The notes below the pieces were generated by a model. The model ran no database searches. It saw nothing but the letters and a program-made list of their open reading frames with translations, and was not told the origin of the DNA. Source: Nonomuraea gerenzanensis (GTDB lineage: Bacteria > Actinomycetota > Actinomycetes > Streptosporangiales > Streptosporangiaceae). Taken from it: a stretch of 64,000 nucleotides of DNA. Shown here one piece after another: positions 49,926 through 58,557 of the stretch. The DNA is taken from the NCBI RefSeq assembly GCF_020215645.1, contig NZ_CP084058.1:11710501-11774500 (forward strand). Reading direction: 5' to 3'. Each line of letters opens with the position of its first letter. Within the stretch, counting starts at the first letter, position 1. Made by a program: the position numbers and the translations under genes.

Positions 49926-50207
49926 CTAGGAGCGGACGAGGCGCGCGATCGCCGCCGACGCCTCCTTCACCTTCGCCTCGGCCTCGGGGCCGCCCGTGTT
50001 GATCGCGTCGGCCACGCAGTGCGAGATGTGCTCCTCCAGCAGCCCCAGCGCGACCGCCTGCAGGGCCCGTGTGGCGGCGGAGACCTGGGTGAGCACGTCG
50101 ATGCAGTAGGCATCGTCGTCGACCATGCGCTGCAGACCCCGGATCTGGCCCTCGATTCGCCGCAGGCGCGTCAGATATGCCTGCTTGTCTCCGCTGTACC
50201 CATGCAT
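49926..50207 (-). CDS. csoR: CsoR/RcnR-family metal-sensing repressor
   Basis: This 93-residue all-helical repressor has the Cu(I) triad Cys-His-Cys of CsoR visible: Cys in DAYCIDVLTQ, then His and Cys in EEHISHCVADAI. The N-terminus YLTRLRRIEGQIRGLQRMV binds DNA. No copper ATPase or chaperone gene is adjacent, so its regulon is elsewhere. Transcribed after the glycosyltransferase gene with a 29-base gap. Confidence 0.88.
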   Translation of the reverse strand: MHGYSGDKQAYLTRLRRIEGQIRGLQRMVDDDAYCIDVLTQVSAATRALQAVALGLLEEHISHCVADAINTGGPEAEAKVKEASAAIARLVRS

Positions 50208-50212
50208 GCTTC

Positions 50213-50225
50213 TACGGTACCCGTA
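50213..50225. promoter_or_regulatory. TACGG-N3-CCGTA dyad before csoR
   Basis: A 5-bp inverted repeat lies 6 bases upstream of the csoR start codon. It could be an autoregulatory site, but it overlaps the ribosome-binding region and is short, so this is a weak call. Confidence 0.3.
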
Positions 50226-50236
50226 AGGAGTATGCG

Positions 50237-51304
50237 CTAGCGGAGATCGGTGATGAGCTTCTCCCACTGCTCTGCCACCTCGTCGGCCGAGTGCCGCACC
50301 GCGGTGTCGAGCGCGCCGGCCGCCAGGGAGCGCCGCCTGCGCTCGTCGTCGATCAGCGCCAGCAGCGCCGACGCGAACAGCTGCAGGTCTCCCTCCGACT
50401 CGGGCACCAGCACCCCGTTGTAGCCGGTCGCCACGAACTCCCTGGGCCCCTTGGCCCCCTCGAAGGCCACCACGGGCACCCCGCACCCCATGGCCTCCAG
50501 CACGGTCATGCCCAGGTCCTCGCTGCGCGAGGTGGTGGCCACGATCGAGGCCTTGGCGAACTCGCCCGCCAAATCGGGCGTGGTGCCCATGAAGTACACG
50601 TGGTTGTGCAGGTTCAGCTCGCGCACGAGCGAGCGCAGCCGCCGCTCCTCCGGGCCGCCGCCGTACAGCCTCAGCCGCCAGTCGGGCCGCTTGTCGGCCA
50701 CGATCGCGAACGACCTGATCAACCGGTCGTAGGCCTTCACCGGCACCCACCGGCCACCGGCGGCCACGATCCTGTTGTCCATGCGCGAGCGCGGCCACGG
50801 GCCGCCAGGCAGCGCGTCCAGCACGCTGTGCACGGCGGGCGTGTCACCGAGGAGCCTGCTCCACTCCTCCTGGGCCGACTCCGTGGCCGTCACGACGGCG
50901 CTCAGGCGCGGGTAGAAGCGCTTGACGGGGCCCGGCACGGCCGGCCTGCCCCACTCGCGGGCGATCTTGATGGTGTCGCGCGGCGCGTGCCTGGCCGCCT
51001 GCACGCCGATCCCCGGCCTGGTGGTGATGAGCACGTCGGACCTGAGGTTGCGCAGCATCCGCCAGAGCGCCACCTCGGTGCGCACCTGCCCGCGCGGGAG
51101 CAGGTGCCTGACCCCCGGCCGGACGTCGACCACGCTGCGCATGCTCACCTTGGGGCCGACGGGGAAGAACGGCTTCTCCTTCTGCCGCCTGACGCTGATC
51201 ACCTCGACGTCGTGCCGCTCGGCCAGCGCGGTGGCCAGGTTGAGCGTGGCGCGCACGTCACCCCGCATGGCGTACGCGGAGGCGAGCACCAGGCTGACCT
51301 TCAT
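50237..51304 (-). CDS. Glycosyltransferase, GT4-like (GT-B fold)
   Basis: This is a 355-residue enzyme. The N-domain begins KVSLVLASAYAMRGDVRATLNLATALAERH. The C-domain has RLYGGGPEERRLRSLV and the donor-site motif SRSEDLGMTVLEAMGCGVPVVAFEGAKGPREFV with the EX7E-type Glu pair. Acceptor and sugar are unknown, and a cell-surface polymer is likely. It overlaps the upstream 264-residue gene by four bases (ATGA), so the two function together. Confidence 0.88.
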   Translation of the reverse strand: MKVSLVLASAYAMRGDVRATLNLATALAERHDVEVISVRRQKEKPFFPVGPKVSMRSVVDVRPGVRHLLPRGQVRTEVALWRMLRNLRSDVLITTRPGIGVQAARHAPRDTIKIAREWGRPAVPGPVKRFYPRLSAVVTATESAQEEWSRLLGDTPAVHSVLDALPGGPWPRSRMDNRIVAAGGRWVPVKAYDRLIRSFAIVADKRPDWRLRLYGGGPEERRLRSLVRELNLHNHVYFMGTTPDLAGEFAKASIVATTSRSEDLGMTVLEAMGCGVPVVAFEGAKGPREFVATGYNGVLVPESEGDLQLFASALLALIDDERRRRSLAAGALDTAVRHSADEVAEQWEKLITDLR

Positions 51305-52095
51305 CCCCCGACCTCGATCCGCAGCTCGTCGTCGGCGGTGTAGCAGGGTTTGATCAGCACGCCGTCGACGCGGGCCGACGGGTAGTGCAGGCGGCGCCGC
51401 TTGCCGTCCACGTCGTCGAGCCGCGAGCCGAGCCGCAGCGCCGTGGGCACACCCTCCACCTGCAGCGCCGGCTCCCACATGCCGGCCCCGTCGGGCTCGG
51501 CGGCCAGCACGTCCACGAGCGAGACCGCCGCGTGGAAGCGCACGCCCTGCACCGTGGCCGTGCTCTTCAGATGGGCGCCCGTCTGCCGGCGCTCCAGGGT
51601 CATCACGGCCTCGTGGCGGGAGTCGTCGTCCTCCAGGCCGGTGTAGGCCAGCAGGCCCATCACCTCGAAGCGGCCCTCCCTGAACCAGATGGAGCGAACC
51701 TCCGCCACCGGCTCGGCGTCGGAGATCTTCAGCGCCAGAAAGCCGTTGCGGGTCCGGTACGAGCGGTAGGCGAGCGTGCGCCTGCACAATGCATACGCGT
51801 CGAGATGGTCGAGCGAGAACCCCGGATCGACGCTGCGCAGCCTGCTGCGCCTGCCCTCGCGCCGCAGGTAGGCGTCCCACCGGCCGGTGCTGAGCTCCAG
51901 CGGCGCCAGCGACACCGCCAGCGTCGCCTCACGCGCCCGCGCGCCTGGGCTGCCGAGCAGCACGTCGCGTTCCACCCCCGTGGTGCGATGCCGGAGAACG
52001 AGTTCGGTGCCGTCTTCCAGTGGTTCCTCGATGGCGAGTCGCAGGGAGAGCACGTCGGCCAGGGTGACTTCGGCGTCCGTGACGACGACGCCCAT
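51301..52095 (-). CDS. Hypothetical protein coupled to glycosyltransferase
   Basis: This 264-residue soluble protein is of unknown family. It is strand-rich, with two halves of similar rhythm (ELVLRHRTTGVERDVLLG; LEVGRWDAYLRREGRRSRLR), recalling domains appended to teichoic-acid or galactan glycosyltransferases in actinomycetes. GGAGGGGG precedes ATG 52095; a GTG lies one codon upstream. Its stop overlaps the glycosyltransferase start, so a joint role in glycan synthesis is inferred. Confidence 0.65.
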   Translation of the reverse strand: MGVVVTDAEVTLADVLSLRLAIEEPLEDGTELVLRHRTTGVERDVLLGSPGARAREATLAVSLAPLELSTGRWDAYLRREGRRSRLRSVDPGFSLDHLDAYALCRRTLAYRSYRTRNGFLALKISDAEPVAEVRSIWFREGRFEVMGLLAYTGLEDDDSRHEAVMTLERRQTGAHLKSTATVQGVRFHAAVSLVDVLAAEPDGAGMWEPALQVEGVPTALRLGSRLDDVDGKRRRLHYPSARVDGVLIKPCYTADDELRIEVGG

Positions 52096-52202
52096 CACGA
52101 GCCCCCTCCCCGTCGAATAAGGCCATGCGACGTTGAGGTTACCGTGATTTTCCCGTTATGTGGATGCCGGATTTCTTCCAACCCCACCCGTAGACAGGCG
52201 AA

Positions 52203-52229
52203 ACTCCTCCACAACTGGTGTGGAGGAGT
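52203..52229 (-). terminator. Hairpin after Fe-S oxidoreductase gene
   Basis: A perfect 11-bp stem (ACTCCTCCACA / TGTGGAGGAGT) with a 5-base loop lies 14 bases beyond the stop. On the minus strand it is followed by a short T-run. Confidence 0.8.
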
Positions 52230-52242
52230 CCGACTTTCACCG

Positions 52243-54348
52243 TCAGGACGCGCCCTTGACCGACTTGATCAGAAGCTGCGCCACGTCCACGACTTCGAGC
52301 GTCTCCTTGGCCTCGCCGTTGTTCTTCTTCTCGTTGATGGCGTCACCCAGCATCACCATGCAGAACGGGCAGGCGGTCGAGACCGTGTCGGGGTTGGTGG
52401 TCAGCGCCTCGTCCACGCGCTCGGTGTTGATGCGCTTGCCGATGCGCTCCTCCATCCACATGCGGGCGCCGCCGGCGCCGCAGCAGAAGCCGCGGTCCTT
52501 GTGGCGGTGCATCTCCTGCGTCTGCACGCCGGGCACCTTGGACATGATGTCGCGTGGCTGGGAGTACACCTTGTTGTGGCGGCCGAGGAAGCACGGGTCG
52601 TGGTAGGTGATCTTCTCCTCGATCGGCGTGATCGGGGTGAGCAGCCCCTCGTCCACCAGCTTCGACAGCAGCTGCGTGTGGTGCACGACCTCGTACGTGC
52701 CGCCGAGCTGCGGGTACTCGTTGGCCAGCGTGTTGAAGCAGTGCGGGCAGGTGGCCACGATCTTCTTGACGCCGGCCTCGTTGAGCGTCTCGATGTTCTG
52801 CTGGGCCAGCATGTTGAACAGGTACTCCATGCCCAGGCGGCGGGCCGGGTCGCCGGTGCACGCCTCCATGTGGCCGAGCACCGCGAACTTCACGCCCGCG
52901 ATGTGCAGCAGCTCCGCGACGGCCTTCGTGGTCTTCTTGGCCCGGTCCTCCAGCGCGCCCGCGCACCCGACCCAGAACAGGTACTCGGTGTCCTCGGGCA
53001 TCTTGTCCTCGACCATCGGGACCTCGAAGTCGAGCTCCTCGATCCACTCGGCCCGCTTCATCTCGGACATGCCCCACGGGTTGCCCTTGTTCTCCAGGTT
53101 CTTCACCATCACGCCCGCCTCGGACGGGAACGACGACTCCACCATCACCTGGTAGCGGCGCATGTCGAGGATGTGGTCGATGTGCTCGATGTCCACCGGG
53201 CACTGCTCGACGCAGGCGCCGCAGTTGGTGCACGACCACAGCACGTCGGGGTGGATCACACCTTCCTCGCCGACGAGGGGCTTGTCCAGCAGCGCCAGCA
53301 CGTCGGTGTCCTTGTGCTCGACGCCCGCCGAGGCCGCCAGCAGGTACGGGGCCACCTTGAAGGCGTGGTCACGCTGGTCGAGGATGAGCATCTTCGGCGA
53401 CAGGGGCTTGTCGGTGTTCCACGCCGGGCACTGCGACTGGCAGCGGCCGCACTCCGTACAGGAGTAGAAGTCCAGGAAGCCCTTCCACGTGGTGTCGCCG
53501 ATCTTGCCGCGGCCGAGCCGCTCGGGGTCGAGGTCCTCGTCCTCGAAGTCCACCGGCTTGCCGTCCACCCGCATCTCGGGCGCGCCGCCGAGGCCGTCGG
53601 GGCGGCGCGAGAAGAGCACGTTGAGCGGGGCGGTGAAGATGTGCAGGTGCTTGGAGTTCACCACGATGACCAGGAACACCAGCATGAAGCCGATGTGCAG
53701 GAGCAACGCGATCTCCTCCAGCAGCGCGCTCTGCGGCAGCGCGTCGCCCAGCGCCAGCGAGACGAAGGCGCCGGAGGAGTACGGGAAGTTGCCGTTGGCC
53801 GCCGCCGCGCCCCTGGCCAGGAAGAGCGTCCAGATGATGTTGAAGATCATGAACAGGACGAGCCACGCGCCGCCGAGGTGCGAGCCGGAGAAGCGGGAGC
53901 CGCGGCCCAGCGTCTTGGGCGAGTTCTTGACCCGGATGATCGCGAAGGCGACCAGGCCGAGCAGACACGCCACCGCGATGAAGTCCTGAAGGAAGCCGAG
54001 CACGCCCCACGTCCCGATGAGCGGGATGTGGAAGTCGGGCGTGCCGGTGATCGCCCCCTGGATGATCGCGCCGTAGGCCTCGATGTAGACGGTCAGCAAG
54101 ATGAAGAACGCCCACATGACGAAGAAGTGCGCCACGCCCGACGGCGTCCACTTGAGCAGCTTCTTCTGCCCGAACACCTCGACGAGCTGAGCCTTGATCT
54201 CATCGCCGACATGTGTCCTGGCGTACTCGGTCCGCTCGGGGGCGGGCGGGCCGACGGTGGCGAGCTTGAACAGGAACATGACCCTGCGGCCGGCCACGAC
54301 CACCGCCGCGACGGTCATGACCAACCCGATGACGGCTACCCAGAGCAC
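52243..54348 (-). CDS. Membrane heterodisulfide-reductase-like Fe-S oxidoreductase (Rv0338c type)
   Basis: This is a 701-residue protein. The N-terminal half has about five to six membrane helices with a NarI-like cytochrome-b arrangement. Two 4Fe-4S motifs follow (CTECGRCQSQCP and CTNCGACVEQCP). The C-terminal part has two CCG-type domains (CAGALEDR...CPHCFN and DPCFLGRHN...CCGAGGARMWMEE), as in HdrD/GlpC. It matches the conserved actinobacterial protein Rv0338c, reported as essential in mycobacteria. It probably moves electrons between quinone and an unknown thiol or flavoprotein partner. The GTG start follows GGGAGG. Confidence 0.9.
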   Translation of the reverse strand: MLWVAVIGLVMTVAAVVVAGRRVMFLFKLATVGPPAPERTEYARTHVGDEIKAQLVEVFGQKKLLKWTPSGVAHFFVMWAFFILLTVYIEAYGAIIQGAITGTPDFHIPLIGTWGVLGFLQDFIAVACLLGLVAFAIIRVKNSPKTLGRGSRFSGSHLGGAWLVLFMIFNIIWTLFLARGAAAANGNFPYSSGAFVSLALGDALPQSALLEEIALLLHIGFMLVFLVIVVNSKHLHIFTAPLNVLFSRRPDGLGGAPEMRVDGKPVDFEDEDLDPERLGRGKIGDTTWKGFLDFYSCTECGRCQSQCPAWNTDKPLSPKMLILDQRDHAFKVAPYLLAASAGVEHKDTDVLALLDKPLVGEEGVIHPDVLWSCTNCGACVEQCPVDIEHIDHILDMRRYQVMVESSFPSEAGVMVKNLENKGNPWGMSEMKRAEWIEELDFEVPMVEDKMPEDTEYLFWVGCAGALEDRAKKTTKAVAELLHIAGVKFAVLGHMEACTGDPARRLGMEYLFNMLAQQNIETLNEAGVKKIVATCPHCFNTLANEYPQLGGTYEVVHHTQLLSKLVDEGLLTPITPIEEKITYHDPCFLGRHNKVYSQPRDIMSKVPGVQTQEMHRHKDRGFCCGAGGARMWMEERIGKRINTERVDEALTTNPDTVSTACPFCMVMLGDAINEKKNNGEAKETLEVVDVAQLLIKSVKGAS

Positions 54349-54486
54349 GGGGTCCTCCCACAGACGACTTGACTGTCAGCGTACGGTCACCCGCTGCGCA
54401 GGCATGTAGCAGCAATCCTACCCACGAGTAACTTTACTGGGTTACGCGACATACCCTAAGGTCATCGCCGTCTCCAGAACAATGCT

Positions 54487-55068
54487 CTATCCCGTGAAGT
54501 ACCGCTGGATGGTCGGCGCCAGGATTTCCACCAGTTCGTCATGATCGGCGCTCGCCAGCGGCTGCAGCTTGAGCACGTACCGGGCCAGGACGATCCCGAG
54601 CATCTGCGCGAAGGCCGCCTCCACCCGCAAGTGCGGCACCCCCAGCCGGTCGGCCACCTGGTAGAGCAGGGCGGAGGTGAAGAACTCCCTGACCATCCCG
54701 ACCGCCTGCTCGTTGCTCATGGCCGAGCGCAGCAGCGCCAGCACCGGCGCCCGCGTCTTCTCGTCGGCGGTCAGCCGCAGTATCGTGCGGACCAGCCGCT
54801 CCCCGATCTCCTCGCGCGGGCCGTCGAGCAGCACCGGGATGATCTGCTGAGGATTGATCGGCAGCTCCATGGCCGCCGCGAACATGCCCTCCTTGGTGTC
54901 GAAGTAGTGGTGCACGAGCGCCGGATCGACCTGGGCCTCCCGCGCGATGCCGCGCACGGTCGCCTTGTCGAAGCCCTTCTCCGCGAACACCCGCCTGGCG
55001 GCGGTGAGGATCTCACCGCGCGTGTCGGCCGACCCGGGCCTGCGCCCCGGCCTGCGCTTGTCCGTCAC
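54487..55068 (-). CDS. TetR-family transcriptional regulator
   Basis: This 193-residue repressor has helix-turn-helix EILTAARRVFAEKGFDKATVRGIAREAQVDPALVHHYFDTKEG. The C-domain, with ALLRSAMSNEQAV and FAQMLGIVLARYVLK, fits the TetR_C family of actinomycetes. GTG 55068 overlaps the methyltransferase stop (GTGA), making it the last gene of a three-gene unit with the sugar-isomerase-like and methyltransferase genes. Confidence 0.9.
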   Translation of the reverse strand: MTDKRRPGRRPGSADTRGEILTAARRVFAEKGFDKATVRGIAREAQVDPALVHHYFDTKEGMFAAAMELPINPQQIIPVLLDGPREEIGERLVRTILRLTADEKTRAPVLALLRSAMSNEQAVGMVREFFTSALLYQVADRLGVPHLRVEAAFAQMLGIVLARYVLKLQPLASADHDELVEILAPTIQRYFTG

Positions 55069-55976
55069 CTACCCACCGCCAGGTAGACCCGCATCGGCAC
55101 CGACAGCACACCCTCGGGGAACTCCTCCCGCAACGCCGCCCGCTGCCGCTCCACGACCTCGTCCGCACGCTCCGCGGACAGCGCTGCCATGTAGGAGTGC
55201 GAGCGCAGGTCGAGCAGGAAGTCCTCGATGCCGATCAGCCTGGTCCAGGGGATCCAGCGCTCCTCGATCACCTCGAACGCCGCGGCGATCGGCGGCACCG
55301 ACCACTGCTCGACGGCCGGCCCCCAGTAGGTGGGCACCTCCTCGGCCAGCCTGGCCTCATAGGCGGCCAGCCAGTCGGCCTGGGCGGCGTGGTTGAGGTT
55401 CCAGCAGCCGACGATGGCGCCACGGGGGCGCAGCACCCGCCTGGCCTCGGTGATCGAGGCCACGGGGTCGAGCCAGTGCCAGGACTGGGCGTACATGACC
55501 AGGTCGGCCACCTCGTCGGCCAGGGGGAGCGCGTTGCCGTCGGCGAGCACGGCGCTCACCCGCGTGCCGTTCGCGCCCTCGCTTGTGGAGACGCTGCCGG
55601 CTGCGCGGTCGCTTCCGGTCGCGCGGTCGCTTTTGGTGGCGCGGTCGCTTTTGGTGGCGCGGTCGCTTTTGGTGGCGCGGTCGCTTTTGGTGGCGCGGTC
55701 GCTTTTGGTGGCGCGGTCGCTTTTGGAAACCAGGCGGGCCAGCATCGCCTCCCCCGGATCCACCGCGATCACGTGGGAGCCGCGCGCCCTGAGCGCGTGC
55801 GTCATGATGCCGGTGCCCGCCCCGACGTCCACGGTCGTGGCGCCGTCGAGCTCGACACCGGACACCTCCGTCAGCGCCCGGTAGACCTCGTCGGGATAGC
55901 CCGGCCTGCCCGCGTCGTAGGCGTCGGCCACCAGGTCGAACGTCCTGCCCAGATCCTTGATCGGCCCCGTGTTCAT
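55065..55976 (-). CDS. Class I SAM-dependent methyltransferase with internal KSDRAT repeat
   Basis: This 303-residue protein has the SAM-binding loop [14 protein letters not shown] and acidic [13 protein letters not shown]. The next conserved strand ([19 protein letters not shown]) comes only after a stretch of about 55 residues, mostly six copies of KSDRAT plus one GSDRAA. In relatives these motifs are separated by about 10 residues. The reading frame is intact. The later part includes [10 protein letters not shown] and [17 protein letters not shown]. Start and stop both overlap neighbours by four bases. The substrate is unknown. Confidence 0.87.
   Translation of the reverse strand: MNTGPIKDLGRTFDLVADAYDAGRPGYPDEVYRALTEVSGVELDGATTVDVGAGTGIMTHALRARGSHVIAVDPGEAMLARLVSKSDRATKSDRATKSDRATKSDRATKSDRATKSDRATGSDRAAGSVSTSEGANGTRVSAVLADGNALPLADEVADLVMYAQSWHWLDPVASITEARRVLRPRGAIVGCWNLNHAAQADWLAAYEARLAEEVPTYWGPAVEQWSVPPIAAAFEVIEERWIPWTRLIGIEDFLLDLRSHSYMAALSAERADEVVERQRAALREEFPEGVLSVPMRVYLAVGR
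55599..55724. repeat. 18-bp tandem repeat, seven units, in frame within methyltransferase
   Basis: There are seven consecutive 18-bp units. The coding-strand unit is read AAA AGC GAC CGC GCC ACC. The first five units are essentially identical, and the last two (coding order) carry substitutions. Length per unit is a multiple of three, so copy-number change would keep frame. It has no spacers and is not a CRISPR array. Confidence 0.95.
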
Positions 55977-56782
55977 GTGGATGCCGCCAGGTGCAGCCTC
56001 GCGAAGGCCAGCCCCTCCGCCAGATCGTCGATGCGCTCGGTCCTGCTCGCCGCCTTGCGGGTGTTGATCTCCAGGACGACCAGGCCCGCGTAACCCGTGT
56101 TGGCCAGCCGCTCCAGCATCTGCGCGCACGGCTGGTTGCCCCTGCCCGGCACCAGGTGCTCGTCCTTGTTGGTCACCCCGAGGCCGTCGGCCAGGTGCAG
56201 GTGGGCGAGCCTGTCGCCGAGCTTGACGGCCATCTCCATGGCGTCGGAGCCGGACACGGCGGTGTGCGACAGGTCCAGCGTGACGTGCGGGAAGTCGTAG
56301 TCGATCGGGTTCCAGTCGGGTGAGTAGGGCACCACGTCGTTGCCCCTGGCACGCAGCGGGAACATGTTCTCCACCGCGAACGTGACGTCCGTCTCGTCCC
56401 GCATCCGCGCGAGCCCGTGCTCGAAGTCACGGGCGTACTCGCGCTGCCAGCGGAACGGCGGATGGACCACGACCGTCGAGGCGCCCAGGCGTTCTGCCGC
56501 CTTCTGGGCCTTGACCAGCTTCGCCCACGGGTCGCGGCCCCAGACCCGCTGGGTGACCAGCAGACAGGGCGCGTGAATGGCCAGGACGGGCACCTCGTAG
56601 TGCTCGGACAGCCGCTCGATCACGTCGATGTCCTGGCTCACCGGGTCGGCGCCGACCATGATCTCCACGCCGTCATAACCCAGGCGCGCGGCCAGCTCGA
56701 ACGCGTCAGGAGTGCGTTCCGGATATACCGAGGCGGTGGACAATGCGATCTTCGCATTGGGCACGCGGATGACATCAGCCAC
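55973..56782 (-). CDS. Sugar phosphate isomerase/epimerase-like TIM-barrel protein
   Basis: This 269-residue protein of the xylose-isomerase-like fold contains [52 protein letters not shown] and HLADG. Metal-type Glu/His/Asp residues are at the barrel ends. The substrate is unknown. It is the first gene of the unit with the methyltransferase and TetR genes, divergent from the methyltransferase at 56,839. Confidence 0.85.
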   Translation of the reverse strand: MADVIRVPNAKIALSTASVYPERTPDAFELAARLGYDGVEIMVGADPVSQDIDVIERLSEHYEVPVLAIHAPCLLVTQRVWGRDPWAKLVKAQKAAERLGASTVVVHPPFRWQREYARDFEHGLARMRDETDVTFAVENMFPLRARGNDVVPYSPDWNPIDYDFPHVTLDLSHTAVSGSDAMEMAVKLGDRLAHLHLADGLGVTNKDEHLVPGRGNQPCAQMLERLANTGYAGLVVLEINTRKAASRTERIDDLAEGLAFARLHLAAST

Positions 56783-56838
56783 GTTGCCAGCCTAAGCCGG
56801 AGAAGCCGATCTGGCGCGTCAGCCCCTAGCGTTAGGGC

Positions 56839-57537
56839 ATGACCCGGATAGCGAAAGGTGCGATCCCGAGCCCGAATATCTGGAATACGCCCCAGATCTA
56901 CGAGCTGGAGAACCGTGCCGTCGATCCCGATGGCGCGGCCGACGCGGCGATGCGCGCCCTGCGCCCCTGGGACGGCGCCACCGTGCTCGACATCGGCTGC
57001 GGCACCGGCTACCACCTGCCTGTCCTGGCCGCCGAGGCGTCCCAGGTGATCGGCGTCGAGCCGCACGGCGACCTGGCCGGGCTGGCCCGCCGCCGCTGCG
57101 CGGGCCTGCCGAACGTGACCGTGCACGCCGCGACGGCCCAGGAGCTGCCGCTGCCCGACGCGGGGGTGGACGTGGCGATGGCGCGCTGGGCGTACTTCTT
57201 CGGGCCCGGCTGCGAGCCGGGGCTGCGCGAGCTGACCCGGGTCGTACGGCGTGGCGGCGCGGCCTTCGTCCTCGATCTGGACGCCACCCGGGGGTCGTTC
57301 GGGCGATGGTTCTCCCGGACCGTGCCGACGTACTCGTCCAGAGAGGTCGAGTCCTTCTGGCACCGGCACGGCTGGCAGCGCCGCGAGCTCGACCTGCGCA
57401 TGGTCTTCCAGCGGCGCGCCGACCTTGAAGCCGTGCTGCGCATCGAGTTCACGCCCCAGGTGGCCGAGCAGGCCATCGCCGAGACGCCCGGCCTGGAGCT
57501 GGCCTATCCGAACGTGCTGCGCTGGCGCTACTTCTGA
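56839..57537 (+). CDS. Class I SAM-dependent methyltransferase
   Basis: This 232-residue methyltransferase has the glycine loop VLDIGCGTGYHLPVL, motif II VIGVEPHG, motif III ATAQELPLPDAGVDVAMARWAYFFG and a C-terminal lid with WFSRTVPTYSSREVE. The substrate is unknown. It is unrelated in detail to the repeat-containing methyltransferase next door and lacks any repeat insertion. It lies 56 bases from the divergent isomerase gene. Confidence 0.86.
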   Translation: MTRIAKGAIPSPNIWNTPQIYELENRAVDPDGAADAAMRALRPWDGATVLDIGCGTGYHLPVLAAEASQVIGVEPHGDLAGLARRRCAGLPNVTVHAATAQELPLPDAGVDVAMARWAYFFGPGCEPGLRELTRVVRRGGAAFVLDLDATRGSFGRWFSRTVPTYSSREVESFWHRHGWQRRELDLRMVFQRRADLEAVLRIEFTPQVAEQAIAETPGLELAYPNVLRWRYF

Positions 57538-57541
57538 GCCC

Positions 57542-57571
57542 TTGACCTTGACACTGACGTCAACGTTTACC
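57542..57571 (+). promoter_or_regulatory. MerR-type operator/promoter
   Basis: TTGAC and GTCAA form an inverted repeat (57,548-57,563) just before the MerR-family gene, with a further TTGAC repeat on the left. MerR regulators bind such dyads between -35 and -10 boxes and act on their own operon, here merR-trx. Confidence 0.55.
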
Positions 57572-57579
57572 TTGGTGGC

Positions 57580-57948
57580 ATGCGCATCGGTGAGCTGGCT
57601 GAACGCACCGGGGTGAGCACCCGCTCGCTCCGCTACTACGAGCAGCACGGGCTGCTCCGGGCGCGACGCGCCTCGAACGGCTACCGCAGCTACAGCGAGG
57701 ACGACGTCAGGCTGGTCTCCGAGATCCGGGCCCTGCTCCAGATCGGCTTCACGCTGGAGGAGACCCGCCCGTTCGTCGACTGCCTGCGCCAGGGGCACAG
57801 CACGGGCGGTTCCTGCGCCGAGTCGGTCGAGGTCTACGAGCGCAAGCTCAGCGAGATCGACCAGGAGATCCGCGTGCTGCTCGCCCGCCGCGCCGAGGTG
57901 GCCGCCCAGCTCGCCCAGTCCTGCCCAGGTTGCTTTGTGAGGGGATGA
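57580..57948 (+). CDS. MerR-family transcriptional regulator
   Basis: This 122-residue activator starts MRIGELAERTGVSTRSLRYYEQHGLL, the canonical MerR winged helix. The dimer helix carries Cys in FVDCLRQGHSTGGSCAESV and the tail has CPGCF, so Cys-based metal or redox sensing is possible. The stop codon lies next to the thioredoxin start. Co-transcription with thioredoxin favours thiol or redox stress as the signal. Confidence 0.88.
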   Translation: MRIGELAERTGVSTRSLRYYEQHGLLRARRASNGYRSYSEDDVRLVSEIRALLQIGFTLEETRPFVDCLRQGHSTGGSCAESVEVYERKLSEIDQEIRVLLARRAEVAAQLAQSCPGCFVRG

Positions 57949-57950
57949 AG

Positions 57951-58256
57951 ATGATCACGTTGACCACGGACAACTTCGAGGAGCAGGTGCTCAGGAGCGA
58001 CAAGCCGATCCTGGTGGACTTCTGGGCCGAGTGGTGCGGGCCGTGCCGGATGGTGGCGCCCGTACTGGAGCAGATCGAGGCCGAGCACGGCCTGACGATC
58101 GGCAAGCTGAACACCGACGAGAATCCCGAGATCATGGCCCGTTACGGGGTGATGGGCATCCCGACGCTGATCCTGTTCGAGAACGGCGAGCCGGCCAAGC
58201 AAGTCGTCGGCGCCAAGCCCAAGCGCATGCTGGTCTCCGAGCTCGGCCTCGCATAA
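57951..58256 (+). CDS. trxA: Thioredoxin
   Basis: This 101-residue protein has ILVDFWAEWCGPCRMVAPVLEQI with the WCGPC active site, GKLNTDENPEI and the cis-Pro region GIPTLILFENGE. ATG 57951 is favoured because GAGGGG is six bases upstream; ATG 57945, overlapping the MerR stop, is possible. It is controlled with the MerR gene before it. Confidence 0.93.
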   Translation: MITLTTDNFEEQVLRSDKPILVDFWAEWCGPCRMVAPVLEQIEAEHGLTIGKLNTDENPEIMARYGVMGIPTLILFENGEPAKQVVGAKPKRMLVSELGLA

Positions 58257-58557
58257 CGGCGCCCCGCGCGCCCACCCCGCGCGCCCGCCCCGCACGCCCA
58301 CCTGTGCGCGCCCACCTCATGCGCACCTACCCCGCGCCCCCACTCCCCGCACCCACCCCCACCTCCGCGCCCGCCGTCCGCGCCGTCCGCGCCTTCCGCG
58401 CGGCGGCGGGGCGCAGTGGTCCTGGCTTGGCGACAGCAGCGGTCCTGGCCTGACGACAGCAGCGGTCCTGGCAGCACGGGCGCAGGACAAGACGCACATC
58501 CCGCTCCCGTCACGCACGGCTCGAAGATTGTCGGTGGCGCCCGCTAACCTGCACCAC
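58257..58557. other. 301-base C-rich intergenic region before radA
   Basis: No gene is supported. 58,257-58,415 is strongly C-rich on the plus strand and low in complexity (repeats of CGCGCCCACC type). Within it 58,337-58,360 has four C-tracts, which gives a four-tract G-quadruplex motif on the minus strand. From 58,418 a 23-base unit (GGTCCTGGC...GACAGCAGC) occurs twice in tandem, with a third partial copy. The radA promoter probably lies in the last 60 bases. Confidence 0.6.
58418..58477. repeat. 23-bp tandem repeat, about 2.5 copies
   Basis: The units at 58,418-58,440 and 58,441-58,463 differ at two or three positions (GGTCCTGGCTTGGCGACAGC against GGTCCTGGCCTGACGACAGC). A third copy is partial. 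There is no coding frame. Confidence 0.8.

Noticed and set aside
51385..54372. A 995-codon open frame opposite the glycosyltransferase and Fe-S oxidoreductase genes
   Set aside because: It spans several real genes on the opposite strand and has a low-complexity shadow composition. The minus-strand genes have clear motifs and overlapping starts and stops.
55599..55724. Seven repeats considered as a CRISPR array
   Set aside because: There are no spacers, the unit is 18 bp and in frame within a methyltransferase gene, and no cas gene is present.
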